From Sabellastarte sp. h YS-2021 (lineage: Eukaryota; Annelida; Polychaeta; Sabellida; Sabellidae), in the NCBI GenBank assembly GCA_964017235.1, contig OZ024933.1, positions 8,869,962 through 8,933,961 on the forward strand: 64,000 nt of DNA, read 5' to 3'. Shown one piece after another: positions 33,330 to 44,230 of the stretch. Made by a program: the position numbers and the translations under genes. How positions within the stretch are numbered: the stretch's first letter is position 1; each line of letters opens with the position of its first letter. The notes below the pieces were generated by a model. It did not search any database. It was given only the letters and a program-made list of their open reading frames with translations, and was not told the origin of the DNA.

Positions 33330-36300
33330 CTAATTCTAATTTGACTTTTATAGGGCTTAATCTCCACTGAGTAGTGGACTCTAAGGCGCAACAAGACAAT
33401 AGCAATAGGCAAATTCAAAGTCCAGGGACAAAAAACAGGTCGGCACCACGGAGAAGCCATGAGAAAAGTGAGCTAAGGAGGATAAGCCTTTGCGTAGAGA
33501 TAGGTTTTGAGCTTCTTTCTAAAAGAGGCTACAGTGGGTGATGCACGGATGTCTTCAGGGAGTGAATTCCAAACAGTGGGGGAATCAAAGGCAAAACTGA
33601 AGCCAAACTGCTTAGTGGACTTGTGAATTGTGGGTTGAAATTTTGGTACATTGAGGAAATTGGCAACACTCTGACTGCGTCTAGTATTGTAAGTAGTGCA
33701 GTATGTGGATAGATGTGGAGCGAAATATTTAGGGAAAACAGTATGAATAAACTTGTACACCAGGGTAGTCAGTTTGAACTCTGAGCGAAACTGAACAGGG
33801 AGCCAATGGAGTTTCCTGAGTACCGATGTTATATGAGTGTATCTACAAGAATTTGTGACAATTCAAGCAGCACAATTTTGGATTGACTGTTATCTATGGA
33901 GACTGGCTTTAGAGAGACTCCTGAAAAGTGACTTACAGTAGTCCAACCAACTACTAACAGAAGCATTGGCAACCGACACAGCAGCATCCTGAGTCAAGAA
34001 CTGCCTGATATTTCTAAAATCCCTCAGTTGACAAAAGCAGCCTTTACAAACTTTCTGTACATGTTTTGAGACGGAAAAATTGGGAAACATGCCCTTAACC
34101 TTTCTCTCTGCTTCTTGGAGCCAAAAAGTATGAACTCAGTTTTATCAGGATTGAGTTTAAGTTTGCTAGACGACATCCATTCTTTTACATCTTGAAGGCA
34201 TCTATTCAACTTATCAAAGGCAGCAGAGGCATTCCTGTGTGAGAGATGGACATAGAGTTGGTTGTCGTCCGCATAAAAATGGAAGTTTACACCTTTGTGT
34301 CTACCAATCAGTGTACTAAGGGGAGATGTGTACAGAGAAAATAGGAGAGAACCCAAAACAGAACCTTGTGGTACACCAAACAGGAGTTTTTTTAAAATTA
34401 GACAATGTGGAACCAATCTTTACACACTGATAGCGTTCAGTCAAATATGAAGAGAACCATTTCAAAGCTGAACCGCCAACACCGAACAAATCCAGAAGAC
34501 AGCCAAGGACAGTGGAATGATCAATAGTATCAAAGGCAGCTGAAAGATCTATAATTACCAAGGCAGTGGCTTCACCCCGAGATAGTGACAAATGAATATC
34601 ATTTTTGATGGAAAGCAGAGCCATCTCAGTTGATTGACCTGACTTATATACAGACTGGTATGAGTTATCCAAGTCATGTTGATGAATGTGATTAACCAGC
34701 TGTTTAGCAACTACACACTCCACCAGTTTAGAAATGAAGCTAAGTCCAAATATTGGGCGGTAGTTTTTCAAGTCCTCAACAGGAAGAGAGGCATTCTTGA
34801 TAAGTGGAGTGACTACAGCTTTTTTGAAACTGTCTGGAATCAGTCCCTCACTGTGTGAACAATTGACCAACTTGGTTATTGATGGTAGAAGGATGTCCAT
34901 GCATTTCTTAATAAGAAATGTGGGTAATGGGTCCAACAAGCATTGTTTGGTGGGTGATTTACTGATTATCTTTTCAATTTCATCTTGAGTGACTTGAGTA
35001 AAGACTGTTAGTTTCGGAGGGTCAAAGGGGGGGATGTACAGTGTTACAAGACTCAGATGAAGAAAAACTCACGAATTTTCACGATTTTATTTGAGAAAAA
35101 AATAGCAAAGCGATCAGCCAATGACTTTGATGATTCACAAGAGGGCAGAGTAGTGCCATGGGATCTATGTAGGACTTTATGTAACTCCTGCCATAGTTTC
35201 TTAGAATCATGGCTATTATCAGAGATTAGTTTCCTGTAATAGACAGTTTTATCCCTGTTTGCAAGACGATTACACCAGGTAATTTGATGTCGAAGACGAC
35301 TCCTGTTGTATTGGCTTTTATCTTTACGCCAAGCTCATTCAAATTGACGTCTCAGTGACTTAGCAAGGCGGTAGGACTCAGACAACTAGTCAGCACGCTG
35401 TTTCATCTTTAAACTGGACACAAGAGGAGCATGCCTGTCAAGTACACAATTCAAGTCGTGTACATACTGATCATAGAGCTGTGAGACAGAATTTGCTTGA
35501 CATTTGACAAAAGGCATTTTCTTAAGGTCAGACCGAAAGTCTGACATATTGATACGATGAAACCTCCTATAGGAAATTCTTGTTTGACAGGTAGCAGGAG
35601 AGGAAGCAATAGCACATTTAATAACTGCATGATCTGATATGAATTCGCAGATGTCAACATGCACGCACATATCTTGATCACTGGGGGAAAGAATGAGATT
35701 TAGGATATGACAGTGCAAGTGAGTGGTCTTGTTTACTGACTGTCTTAGATTACATGATTCTAAGAGGGCTTTCAATTTGTCGCTATCAGTACAAGGTACA
35801 TCTACATGTATATTGAAATCACCACATACGGCGATAGCACATTTAATAACTGCATGATCTGATATGAATTCGCAGATGTCAACATGCACGCACATATCTT
35901 GATCACTGGGGGAAAGAATGAGATTTAGGATATGACAGTGCAAGTGAGTGGTCTTGTTTACTGACTGTCTTAGATTACATGATTCTAAGAGGGCTTTCAA
36001 TTTGTCGCTATCAGTACAAGGTACATCTACATGTATATTGAAATCACCACATATGAAGTACTTGCAATCAACAGAAGACAGAAAACAAACAAAGGACATA
36101 AATTCATCTAAAAAATGGAAGAACACGGCCCAGGAGGGCGGTAGATAGAAGCTAGGAGCAAAGTTCGACCTGGCACTGAAACTGATATGATATTTTCAAA
36201 GGAACCATAACTTGGGGTATCTACTTTGCGACATTTGTATGAGTCACTAATGAAGAAACCAACGCCACCACCACTACCTGTTGAACGTGGCCTATGTATC

Positions 36301-36650
36301 AAAGAGAAACCATCTGGGGTAAATGAATGAAGGAAACTATCAGAATCAGTGGTACGAATATGTGTTTCAGTCAGACAGAGGAAATCAAAGGAGTGAGATG
36401 CTATGGTGTCAGCAAGGAGAGGGCCCTTTTTCCAGATTGACCTTGCATTTACTAAGCCAAGCATAACCGGTCCAGGATTTATGGCAACATCACCGCACAT
36501 AAGAATCAATAGCATGAGCCCACTCTGTTTTACGGTAGGGGAAAAAACATGAGAGGTGGAGCTATAGGAGTAGTTTTTAGCAATTCTTAACATGGATGGA
36601 ATGAGGAAACCATTTCCCAAAAAATATGTGAGACACTCCTGAGATGAGTA
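33330..36650 (-). mobile_element. CR1/L2-like LINE, near full length, broken
   Basis: The endonuclease begins at 36620 with a hydrophobic stretch and GDVAINPGP, followed by VNARS, LTETH and RPRSTGSGGGVGF. GDFNIHVD and SDHA follow in 35386-36126. Reverse transcriptase (34024-34939) has [19 protein letters not shown] and the catalytic FYADD. The C-terminus ends KLKTYLYAKAYPP at 33473, with a 3' region like that of L2 elements. Breaks: a frameshift near 36110-36126, a stop near 35386, further frame loss between 34940 and 35340, a frameshift near 34390, and more after 34024. A 225-bp in-frame tandem duplication lies inside the endonuclease. ORF1 is not visible. Confidence 0.88.
35610..36059 (-). 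repeat. 225-bp in-frame tandem duplication in the LINE endonuclease
   Basis: Positions 35610-35834 repeat at 35835-36059 with almost no differences. The unit is 75 codons and keeps the reading frame, so the protein contains GDFNIHVD...SDHAVIKCAIA twice. Confidence 0.9.
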
Positions 36651-37927
36651 GCAACCATCAACATGGTGCAGAAGAGTAGAATGTGCATGGCAAACATCTT
36701 AGTTGTGTTGGTCAACTGATAAATGCCCTAGGATCAAAAAATCACCTGTGCATGTATGTACATTTTGCCCTATGCCATCTAAAAATAGACTATGGTCATC
36801 TATACTTCCTATAAAAGTAATTTCTTTGGATTGCAATACAAATTTACATCATTTAATTACCTAAAAATTTCCACATTTTACCTTCTTGTGGTAAAAAATA
36901 TTGTAATAAAACTGGCTGACTCACAATAAAACACAAAAACTACTATTTTTACATAATTTTACAAAACAAGTAACAGATCTATTTTATAATTTTAAAGAGC
37001 ATGTTTGGTGTATTTATTGATGAAAAATGTTTTTGTTTTACTAAGTTTTGTTAATTTGAATTCAAAGTAGTTAAGACTTTTTGCGCAAATTTTGTCTCAG
37101 CTAAGATTTTGCTAAGCATTTTTGTGAATCCCAATTTAAGAGAAATCTTAGCTAAGACAAAAGTCATAACTTAAGACTGCATGGTCTAAGCAAAAAAGAA
37201 TTGCCTAAGACTTAAGACCTTTTGTGAATCCCGGTCAAGTAAACTGTTTATTGACGTTTTTACGTTGATAAAAGACATTTATATAAATTGCTATTGGGTC
37301 TCCATAGTTATTAAAGGCCATGTTAGTAGATTCAAAACAGGCACAAACAGGACTTTTATGTCTAAGATGTGGCAAGCCATGGCAGTAAACAATAGAAATT
37401 ACAAAATATGCATAGAACATTTGAGCACCAGTTACTGAAAACCTCATTGTTTTAGCTTTTGTAATATTTGATAGATTATAAATAGCCAATTAAAACATAA
37501 ACCTAAAAGAAATGATTTATATTTCACCTTTATATACAGTAGAACCTATCTAAACTCAATGTGGACATCAGATCGCATAATGAAGTTGTACATATACCTG
37601 AAATTTCTCGAAAACAAATGTCTATGGGGTTACCAAGTTGGCGATAATTGAATAAAGATTGTTTAAGACACTTAATATGTGTGTCATTGATGATGTTGTT
37701 TAATATATTTATGTAATACAGTGTAACTGTGTCTCTTTGCTTCTTTTCAATGGATGTTGTCATTTCAGTTCTCCTTTTTACATGCATATATTTCAGACCA
37801 ATTTTTGTCACTTTATCTCATGAAGGATTTCCATGGATTTTGCTACTTGTTTTTTCAGTGGTGTGTCTTCTAGATATATTAATATTTCATTATCTCAACC
37901 ATGCATGTACATTACATGTACGTTCAG

Positions 37928-38055
37928 GCGCTGCAAGACGTGTAGAGCCACGTTTGATCGGTGTGAGGCTGTACAACTGTTGAAAAGGAAATTTCAGCAG
38001 GTAAAGACTTGGATTGCAGAGACAGAAGCTATCAAAAGCGAAAGGTCTGATGTGG
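37928..38055 (+). CDS. Alpha-spectrin-like gene, exon 5
   Basis: The acceptor is 'acgttcag', the donor is GTATGT, phase 2 to 1. The first base completes the codon split across the 21.7 kb intron and gives WEAFKQ-RCKTCRATFDRCEAVQLL, then helix A with KTWIAETEAI. Alpha-spectrin at this point (as I recall) reads KAWVQRRMMLDQCLELQLF...ENWMAAREAF, so pattern and spacing agree. The exon proves that the mobile-element cluster is intronic if splicing is as proposed. Confidence 0.8.
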
Positions 38056-39263
38056 GTATGTAGTTGCTACAGCTTCAAACAAATGCTAATTTTAATACTG
38101 AATGGCTCGCATAATAAATTCTTTAAAGGGACTCATTATATTCTGAAAAAGATGAAATTTGTAAAAAAATAGCAGAAAATGACAGTGACTTCAAACGTGT
38201 TCAGAAAATAAAAAGAAGTAAAATATATTCTCGTCATGTTTTTGAACTTTGAATATCTTCTGAACTAACCCTTACAGCCGTGGGACTCAATTATAAACTG
38301 AGCAATAATTATTTGTAGACATCTGAGGCTGGATTTAAGATTAAAAGAAATACTAAAACTGATGAGCATGCTTGAAAAAATGGAGTGGAAAAGATTATTT
38401 ATTCGTTAAAATTAGTTTTATAAAATACTGTAGCATTCAGTCAATCTAAATACAGTATGTTTTTAGAAATAAACAAAGCATCATATATCAAACATTAGTA
38501 GACAACAGTGTCTCACTGAGAAGTATGTTTGACTCACTGCTAAAATGTCCTCAGTGTCCAGTCGTTAACAGGTTTAAAGTCCAATTACAGACACCTATGT
38601 GTCGTTTCGACTCCAACAACTGGCATTGCTGGGTACCTATCCCATTATGATACTGGCTGAATGGCTGAAACACCAACTTTGACCTTTATGTCACCGTTAA
38701 AATAACCATGTTTTACATTAAACATATGTTGAAAGTAGTAACGTCTTAATATTTTGAGGATTTAGGTTTTAAGCTTTAGATAAAGATAAGACCTGAACTT
38801 GGGACTATATTTAACCCATGCAGGTCTCTGTAGTTCTTGTAAAAAGAATAAATGACCCTTCCTTTTGACCTTATTCCTCTATGTTGTATCACTCTATGTT
38901 GTATCACTCTATGGTAATAGTAAGTCGTTATTATACTAAAGTGACCAGTGCAAATATAACAATATGTTAAAGTCACAAGTGTTTGTCAAATTTGTAAGCT
39001 AAAATTCTGTTGATGTTTAGTTAGATGTGATTTAAGGGGAAAACATGAAAAGGCATTGTAAGATTTGTGACAAATCTGAAAAAGCCTCAAATATTGTTGA
39101 GATGTATTTCCTATTCCATCTCCTCTGTGTATTCTTAGCCTGGGTGCTTCTGTTCTCCGAAATAGCAGTTTGCAGGTTGAGAAGATGCAGTGAGGAATTG
39201 TATGCTTTAGCCTTTGTATCACGCCTGTATTTTCATGTATAGCAGAGCACCAGCAATGTGTAG
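38056..39263. other. Intron 5; expected spectrin repeats absent
   Basis: In a normal alpha-spectrin about 170 residues (roughly 1.6 repeats) separate the sequences found in exons 5 and 6. I could not find exons for them in these 1.2 kb, in either phase-compatible frame. The stretch is otherwise AT-rich and unremarkable. Confidence 0.5.
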
Positions 39264-39415
39264 GGGATGCGGTAAGAATGTGTGCCATGAAGCCAGGGAA
39301 AGAGTTGGAGTGTCTGACCACCAAGTCCAGTGAGAAGCATGAGAAACTGGAGGAGGCAAACAAGCAGAGGATGTTCACCATCAACATCAAGGATCAAGAG
39401 TTCTTGTTTAGAGAG
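39264..39415 (+). CDS. Alpha-spectrin-like gene, exon 6
   Basis: The acceptor is 'caatgtgtag', the donor is GTCTGT, phase 1 to 0. It encodes DAVRMCAM, then TTKSSEKHEKLEEANKQ and NIKDQEFLFRE. The recalled alpha-spectrin counterpart has EDAVKARL, then QKSAEKSQKLKEANKQ and GIKDFDFWLSE, an unusually close match that gives the strongest support for the alpha-spectrin assignment. The helix-A Trp is replaced by Leu in FLFRE. Confidence 0.88.
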
Positions 39416-39785
39416 GTCTGTTGTTTAAAGAAAAATGTGTTACTTCAGGCTAATTTTTGTTGTTTCATTTTTTGGGCAACAACTTTGTATTTTAACTCTT
39501 AAAATAATGTAAAGATATATTTACTTATCTTGCTTGAAATCATCAGATGAGAGAACCTTTGTGAGTATTTGCAATTATGCATCAATCATCTTTTGGAAAA
39601 TTGACCAGTTATAAAATTCACAACAAGGATGCTCAAAGTTTGATGCTGTAGGGGATGTCATAGAATGAATTAAGACAATGTAATATATTATCATATTCAG
39701 GTCATTTAAAAGAACATTTTTTCAGACTGCTTATAAATTAGGTATATGACGGTATTGGATTTAAAGAAACACTATTATATTGAAG

Positions 39786-39997
39786 GTTCAACAAATGATA
39801 GAAACTAAGGATTATGGGAAAGAACTGGCCACAGTGCACAACCTGAAGAAGAAGCAACAGCTACTTGAGGCAGAAATAGATACAGCCAACAGAGGGGTAA
39901 AATATTTGAAGAAACAGACTGGTGTCTCCATAGAAAGTGGAGTTGTGGAGCTTGATGACAATGCTATAAAGGGGAAGACACAACACATGAATGACAG
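39786..39997 (+). CDS. Alpha-spectrin-like gene, exon 7
   Basis: The acceptor is 'attgaag', the donor is GTATTT, phase 0 to 2. It encodes KDYGKELATVHNLKKKQQL followed by LEAEI, against the recalled SEDYGKDLASVNNLLKKHQLLEADI. Helix B and C residues follow less faithfully to HMNDR. Exons 6 and 7 together span one complete spectrin repeat boundary. Confidence 0.88.
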
Positions 39998-40641
39998 GTA
40001 TTTGACTGATGCTGTGTGTTGATAATGATCTGGATATGATAATGTTATGTGGAAAGGTCGATAGATGGTTAGTCTCATTGTCAATGATTAGTAGTTGAAG
40101 ATGTTGATGAGCTGATATATACATCTTTACTCAATATCTCCAAAATATTTCATTTCCTAGCTATGTTTTAGTGATAGTGGAGAATCTTTACCAACTAGTA
40201 TGCACTACTTTCCCCCATCACCTCAACGACTCATAAATATATGACCTATAAAGTGGATTGAAATCAACTTTAATACTCATACAGTCAACAACCATAAATG
40301 CCCAATGCAACCATTACAATCCGCTGAAAGCAATGTTAAACCCAAACTGTTCAGCTTATTTGGCTTTAAAATTCTTATTACCAAGCCTTGGTAGTAAGAA
40401 TCAGGTTAAGTTTGTCATTGGCTTTAAATGGTATCTTAGAGTACGATATATTTTATCAAAACTAAGATGCAGTCCACCAATCTAATGTAGTGTACTCAAT
40501 TGGATAATCAACAGAACTGTCACAAAACTATTGAGTTTAAATTTTAGTTGTGATTATCAGGAAAGAACTTCCTGTTAGATTAACAGAAGTTAGTAGCAAC
40601 ACATTGTGGATTTTTAAGTTTGAATTTACTGGTGTTTTCAG
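39998..40641. repeat. Intron 7 with a dispersed repeat scrap
   Basis: The sequence around 40185-40235 ('actagtatgcactactttcc') and 40325-40345 ('gttaaacccaaac') resembles 44995-45090 ('gtagtatgcattgctttcct', 'cttaaaccaaccaac'). This suggests a second, older SINE-like family, too degraded to bound. Confidence 0.35.
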
Positions 40642-40743
40642 CTATGATAAAGTTGGTGAGCAACCTACAGATTACAGGAGTACAGTGGAAAATGCCTGTA
40701 TCAGCGTTCTCAGGGACGTTGACTACCAAGAGGCTTGGATTAT
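40642..40743 (+). CDS. Alpha-spectrin-like gene, exon 8
   Basis: The acceptor is 'tgttttcag', the donor is GTAAGT, phase 2 to 2, 102 nt. It encodes the end of one repeat and the start of the next, ending VLRDVDYQEAWI. The recalled alpha-spectrin sequence is FFRDMDDEESWI, and the distance from exon 7 is as expected. The helix-C part is divergent. Confidence 0.85.
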
Positions 40744-41032
40744 GTAAGTTAAAAAATTATACCAGTACATTTACTAATTTAAAAAGTTTGTTGGGATGAA
40801 CCAAAACAGACAAAAAAGAGTATGGAATCGTAATTTCCGTACACCAGAAATAATGATTTTAATATTCAAAAAATAGACTTTGTATAACAATAACAGTGAA
40901 TTTAAGATTCAGAAAATCGACTTTAAACAATGATAACAGTGATCACACTACTATTTCTCAATATTTTTGTTGTGCCAGTAGAACCTAAGGCAAGAAAATA
41001 AATAAAAATTTCTAATGGACATGAATGTAGTT

Positions 41033-41263
41033 AGGGACCACGGTGGCAGAGTGGTAACACTCTCGCATCCCACCTCTGAGGCCAGGGTTCGATTCCCGGC
41101 ATGGCCTCAAGTGGGAAAGCTGGTAGTTGCTTGCGGTTGGTTGCTAGTTTACAGTACAGCACCCTTACAATCTCTATGTACTGGTTTCCTCTGCCCTTCC
41201 AACTACCTGTCGTGATATGACCAGTACAGTGATGAAAGTGACGTAAAGCCCCAAATAAATAAG
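41033..41263 (+). mobile_element. SINE family A, full length
   Basis: Box A is TGGCAGAGTGG and box B is GGTTCGATTCC, with the family body and AAATAAATAA tail. The 11-bp target duplication TGAATGTAGTT lies at 41022-41032 and 41264-41274. It sits in intron 8 of the spectrin-like gene. Confidence 0.92.
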
Positions 41264-41571
41264 TGAATGTAGTTGAACATTATTTATTAGTGTTATATTT
41301 ACCAAATTGGAGTTATAAGAAATACTGAAATGCATCTTTTCAATGTGATCCTATAACATTTAAAGGCCTCAGAAAACCAATTATTGTTTTCTTTCTGTTT
41401 TATGATAATTTTATTTATCGAAGCATTACATGAAAGGCTTATCTTACAAATCTATTTACGAAAGTTAATGAAATATAAAACTTGAAAAATAAGTCTTATT
41501 TATGAGTCTGTGTTAATATAACTGTTATGTCAGGATAAAATTATTTCAAAAGAATTTCACTGGTGTTTCAG

Positions 41572-41692
41572 GAAAAAGAAATTGTTAGTGTCTTCTGGCG
41601 ACGACTGCCATGACCTGACTGTTGTGCAGAACCTGAGAAATGAAAGCAAACATATTGAATCAGAACTGACCAGCAGGGGAGCTGATATTAAT
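41572..41692 (+). CDS. Alpha-spectrin-like gene, exon 9
   Basis: The acceptor is 'gtgtttcag', the donor is GTAAAT, phase 2 to 0. It encodes KKKLLVSSGDDCHDLTVVQN then LRNESKHIESEL. The recalled counterpart is KEKKLLVGSEDYGRDLTGVQN...LRKKHKRLEAEL. This is the linker and helix B of a repeat near number 16. Confidence 0.88.
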
Positions 41693-41830
41693 GTAAATAT
41701 AAACATATCATTATAAAATTCATATGTAGAGTCACATTATGTATTGATATACTTATTACTCACAACTGTTGCAAAACCTGACTACCACTGTGAACATTTG
41801 CTTGAACTTTGTTCGACCTTTTCATTCTAG

Positions 41831-42118
41831 GCTTTACAGGAAACTGGTGCCAAGCTGCAGGCTGAATCAAACCTGGTGACTGATGATATTAAGTACAGAC
41901 TTCAGAGCCTGTCTAAGAACTGGGACCAGCTTAAAGACATAGCCACAAACAGAACTCGGAAGCTGGATCAGTCATTGGCAAACCTGCAGTTAGCTGCCAA
42001 TGTGAAAGAGAAGACTTTGGTAACTGAGACACCATACCTCCCCTCATTGGATAAGATATGGAACATGCTGGTAACAGTACTGGTGAGGGACAAAGATTCA
42101 ACTTATTACTTGTTATGA
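41831..42118 (+). CDS. Alpha-spectrin-like gene, exon 10 (last seen)
   Basis: The acceptor is 'cattctag', phase 0. It encodes helix C with LSKNWDQLKDIATNR and LDQSLANLQLAANVKEK, against recalled HWKELKQLAAARG...LEESLEYQQFVANVEEE. After ANVKEK the resemblance stops. Donor-like GTs follow at 42020, 42071 and 42083, all in phase 0, and an in-frame TGA at 42116. The gene may therefore end here early, splice onward to exons I do not see, or be truncated. The normal protein would have several more repeats and a calmodulin-like EF-hand domain. Confidence 0.8.
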   Translation, partial: ALQETGAKLQAESNLVTDDIKYRLQSLSKNWDQLKDIATNRTRKLDQSLANLQLAANVKEKTLVTETPYLPSLDKIWNMLVTVLVRDKDSTYYLL

Positions 42119-44172
42119 GTATTATTATGAAAGTGCCAAATTTGCATGTCATATTATTTGATCAATAGTTAGTTTGCAATTGCGTTAGGATATTGGACCA
42201 GTAAATAAGTAATGGTAAACTGGCCTATTTTGAGACATAGCTTGGCTTTTGTTTATTGCAAAGAAAAGGATCTTTACTTAAAAGAAAAGGATTTGAGTAA
42301 ATTATATGATTTGAGTAAAATATTTATAAAATATTGTTAAAGAGAGAGTAGATTAGTTATATAGCATAATTAGAGCATCCAGAGATGAAGTATGATAGCA
42401 TATGATAATGTGATTGCCAAAGTGGAAAAATAAACAAATCCAAACTTTTACTTTTTGACTGTTTTGAGAAACTGGCAAACATAATTTTCATATGTAACCT
42501 TTTTGTATTTCTCTTCAAACAAACATTGCAATAAACGTGTCAGTCTTGTAAATATTAGAAAAACACTCCGGTTACTAGTGAAAGCAGTTTATTTTCCTTT
42601 ACATGCTTTAAAGGCTGTGTTGGCATTTTGGTCAAATGACACATGTATTGAAAAAATAGGTAACATCAAAGAAACCACAATATCTAAGAATGTGATAATG
42701 GGCGAGCATATTGGTTGGGAAGGACAAGTGTGCCATAATTATGGAATGACACAGGACTAGCGTGGGGTTATGCAGGGGTTTTTCAACAAATAGAAATACT
42801 ATTAACACGAAGGCGAAGCCTGAGTATTTATAATGAGCTTTGACTTGTAAAACCATGCATAATCACACGCTAGAAGTGCTTTATTTCGATTCTAACATGG
42901 CATCTTATATTTGGTTACTGTTTTGGTGAAGATTTGTAGTGTATCTCCTTTGTAATTTGACTTTTAAAAAGTGAAGTGGAATATGCGCTCACCTGTGTCA
43001 GTGGTTTGAACTGCTAACCTCAGAGGTGGCAGGCGAGTGTGTAACCACTGAGCCACAGTGGCCCATACGCTAGACATACCAAACTATTCTCAAATACAAA
43101 GATTGCATAACACTATTTCCCCAGTCTTTGAGGTACTGGCACTCTCCTGCTATTTTCAAATTATAAAAATTTTGCTTAAGGACTGTATTGGTAAATGTTC
43201 AAGAGATATTCTTCTTTTGCAATCATGCTCTGAAATAGTTAATGCGCTTGAGTAGGTAATTAATAATATTTGGGTAGAATTGTTTTTTTAAATTTTATTT
43301 CAATATAACAAATTTCCCTTTGTAAACTTTTTCATTCCTTAAAATATAAAGTCTTCACAATCCTTGAAATATAAATTTCTTCTATAAATCATGCCGGGGC
43401 TTGTAATTCATAAAAATGCAGGAAGAGATTATTGTTACGTTGCAAAAGTGTTAAAGTAGTGTAACAGGATGTGGCAACAAAAATATAAAACTAATATTTT
43501 TAGAAACACAACAGTTTCCATGGAAAGATATATCATGGTAACACCACAGACTAGAAGTATACATCTGGTACATATATGTTGTAAGCAATGTCCAACCAAT
43601 ATTTTATCTGCCACTGTGACATAGTGGGTTAACACACCCAACAAAGGTGCTGGCGGATATATCATAGGTCAGAGAATCACTTTAATTCCCAGTCATATGT
43701 TATCTACTCCTATCTAGAAAATGCTGGCTAAAGAGGCTTGATCAAATAACAGTGTTCAATAACATTTTTCAGCTATTTGCAGCTGGTTAGTTATCTGTTA
43801 CTGGGTGATATTCTAATATAACTGACAATTGTGTGCATTTGTAGTAATATATTTATTACAAATTTTTCAAATATTACAGGGTGGATTCTACTGACATTTA
43901 GTAAGTGGGTAAGCTTTAGCGAAAAGATTTAAAGTGGCCTTTATAGTGGCTTAGTTTCCTAAAACTACATCATTGATTTCAATTAGTATTTGGTATGTGC
44001 GATGTCAGCTTTATGGTAACCTCAAAGTCCAAGAAATAAATGATATTTTGAATGTAAAGTATGTGCTATGACAGTGCTGTAGTTGTGTTAGTGCTTGATT
44101 GATACCTTGTTTAAACGTTGCCTCTAAATGTCTCTATACAATTGCTTATTCCTTTATTTCTGTTATTTTCAG
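42119..44172. other. Intergenic region between the two host genes
   Basis: AT-rich, with no further spectrin-like exon. It contains an isolated tRNA-like SINE head at 43005-43066. A possible AATAAA occurs at about 42430. If the spectrin-like gene ends at 42118, its 3' UTR would be here. Confidence 0.45.
43005..43066 (-). repeat. tRNA-derived SINE head, isolated
   Basis: On the minus strand it reads GGGCCACTGTGGCTCAGTGG (perfect box A TGGCTCAGTGG), then CACTCGCC-GCCACCTCTGAGG and box B AGTTCAAACC. The SINE body is missing. It is an old fragment or a 3'-lost copy, not a functional tRNA gene, since the cloverleaf does not close. Confidence 0.6.
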
Positions 44173-44230
44173 ATGAGGCTTAAATTGCCAAAGATGTTTG
44201 TCTATATGGCTATGCTGCTGTCTCATATTG
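44173..44230 (+). CDS. Gene 2, first coding exon (signal peptide)
   Basis: The ATG lies directly after an acceptor-like 'tgttattttcag', so a non-coding 5' exon upstream is likely. The donor is GTAAGT, phase 0 to 1. It encodes MRLKLPKMFVYMAMLLSHIG: a basic N-region then a hydrophobic core, as in a signal peptide. The following exons read in phase through 56406 and carry three N-glycosylation sequons, consistent with a secreted or membrane protein. Phase also permits splicing from spectrin exon 10, but a fusion is unlikely. The protein is not recognised. Confidence 0.7.

Larger units (their letters stand above)
33130..37232. mobile_element. Inverted-repeat (foldback/MITE-like) element interrupted by a LINE
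   Basis: The outer ends are perfect 15-bp inverted repeats, GGGATTCACAAAAGG at 33130 and its complement at 37218-37232. The next 150-200 bp on each side are rich in variants of TCTTAAGTTATGAC and 'ttgtcttag', partly self-complementary. Between the arms lies a minus-strand LINE of about 3.3 kb. Without it the element would be about 0.7 kb. Another scrap of the same family is at 51776-51872. No transposase is visible. Confidence 0.7.

Noticed and set aside
43610-43700. Possible second tRNA-like head on the plus strand ('gtgacatagtgggttaacac')
   Set aside because: Box A is only approximate and no box B follows at the expected spacing.
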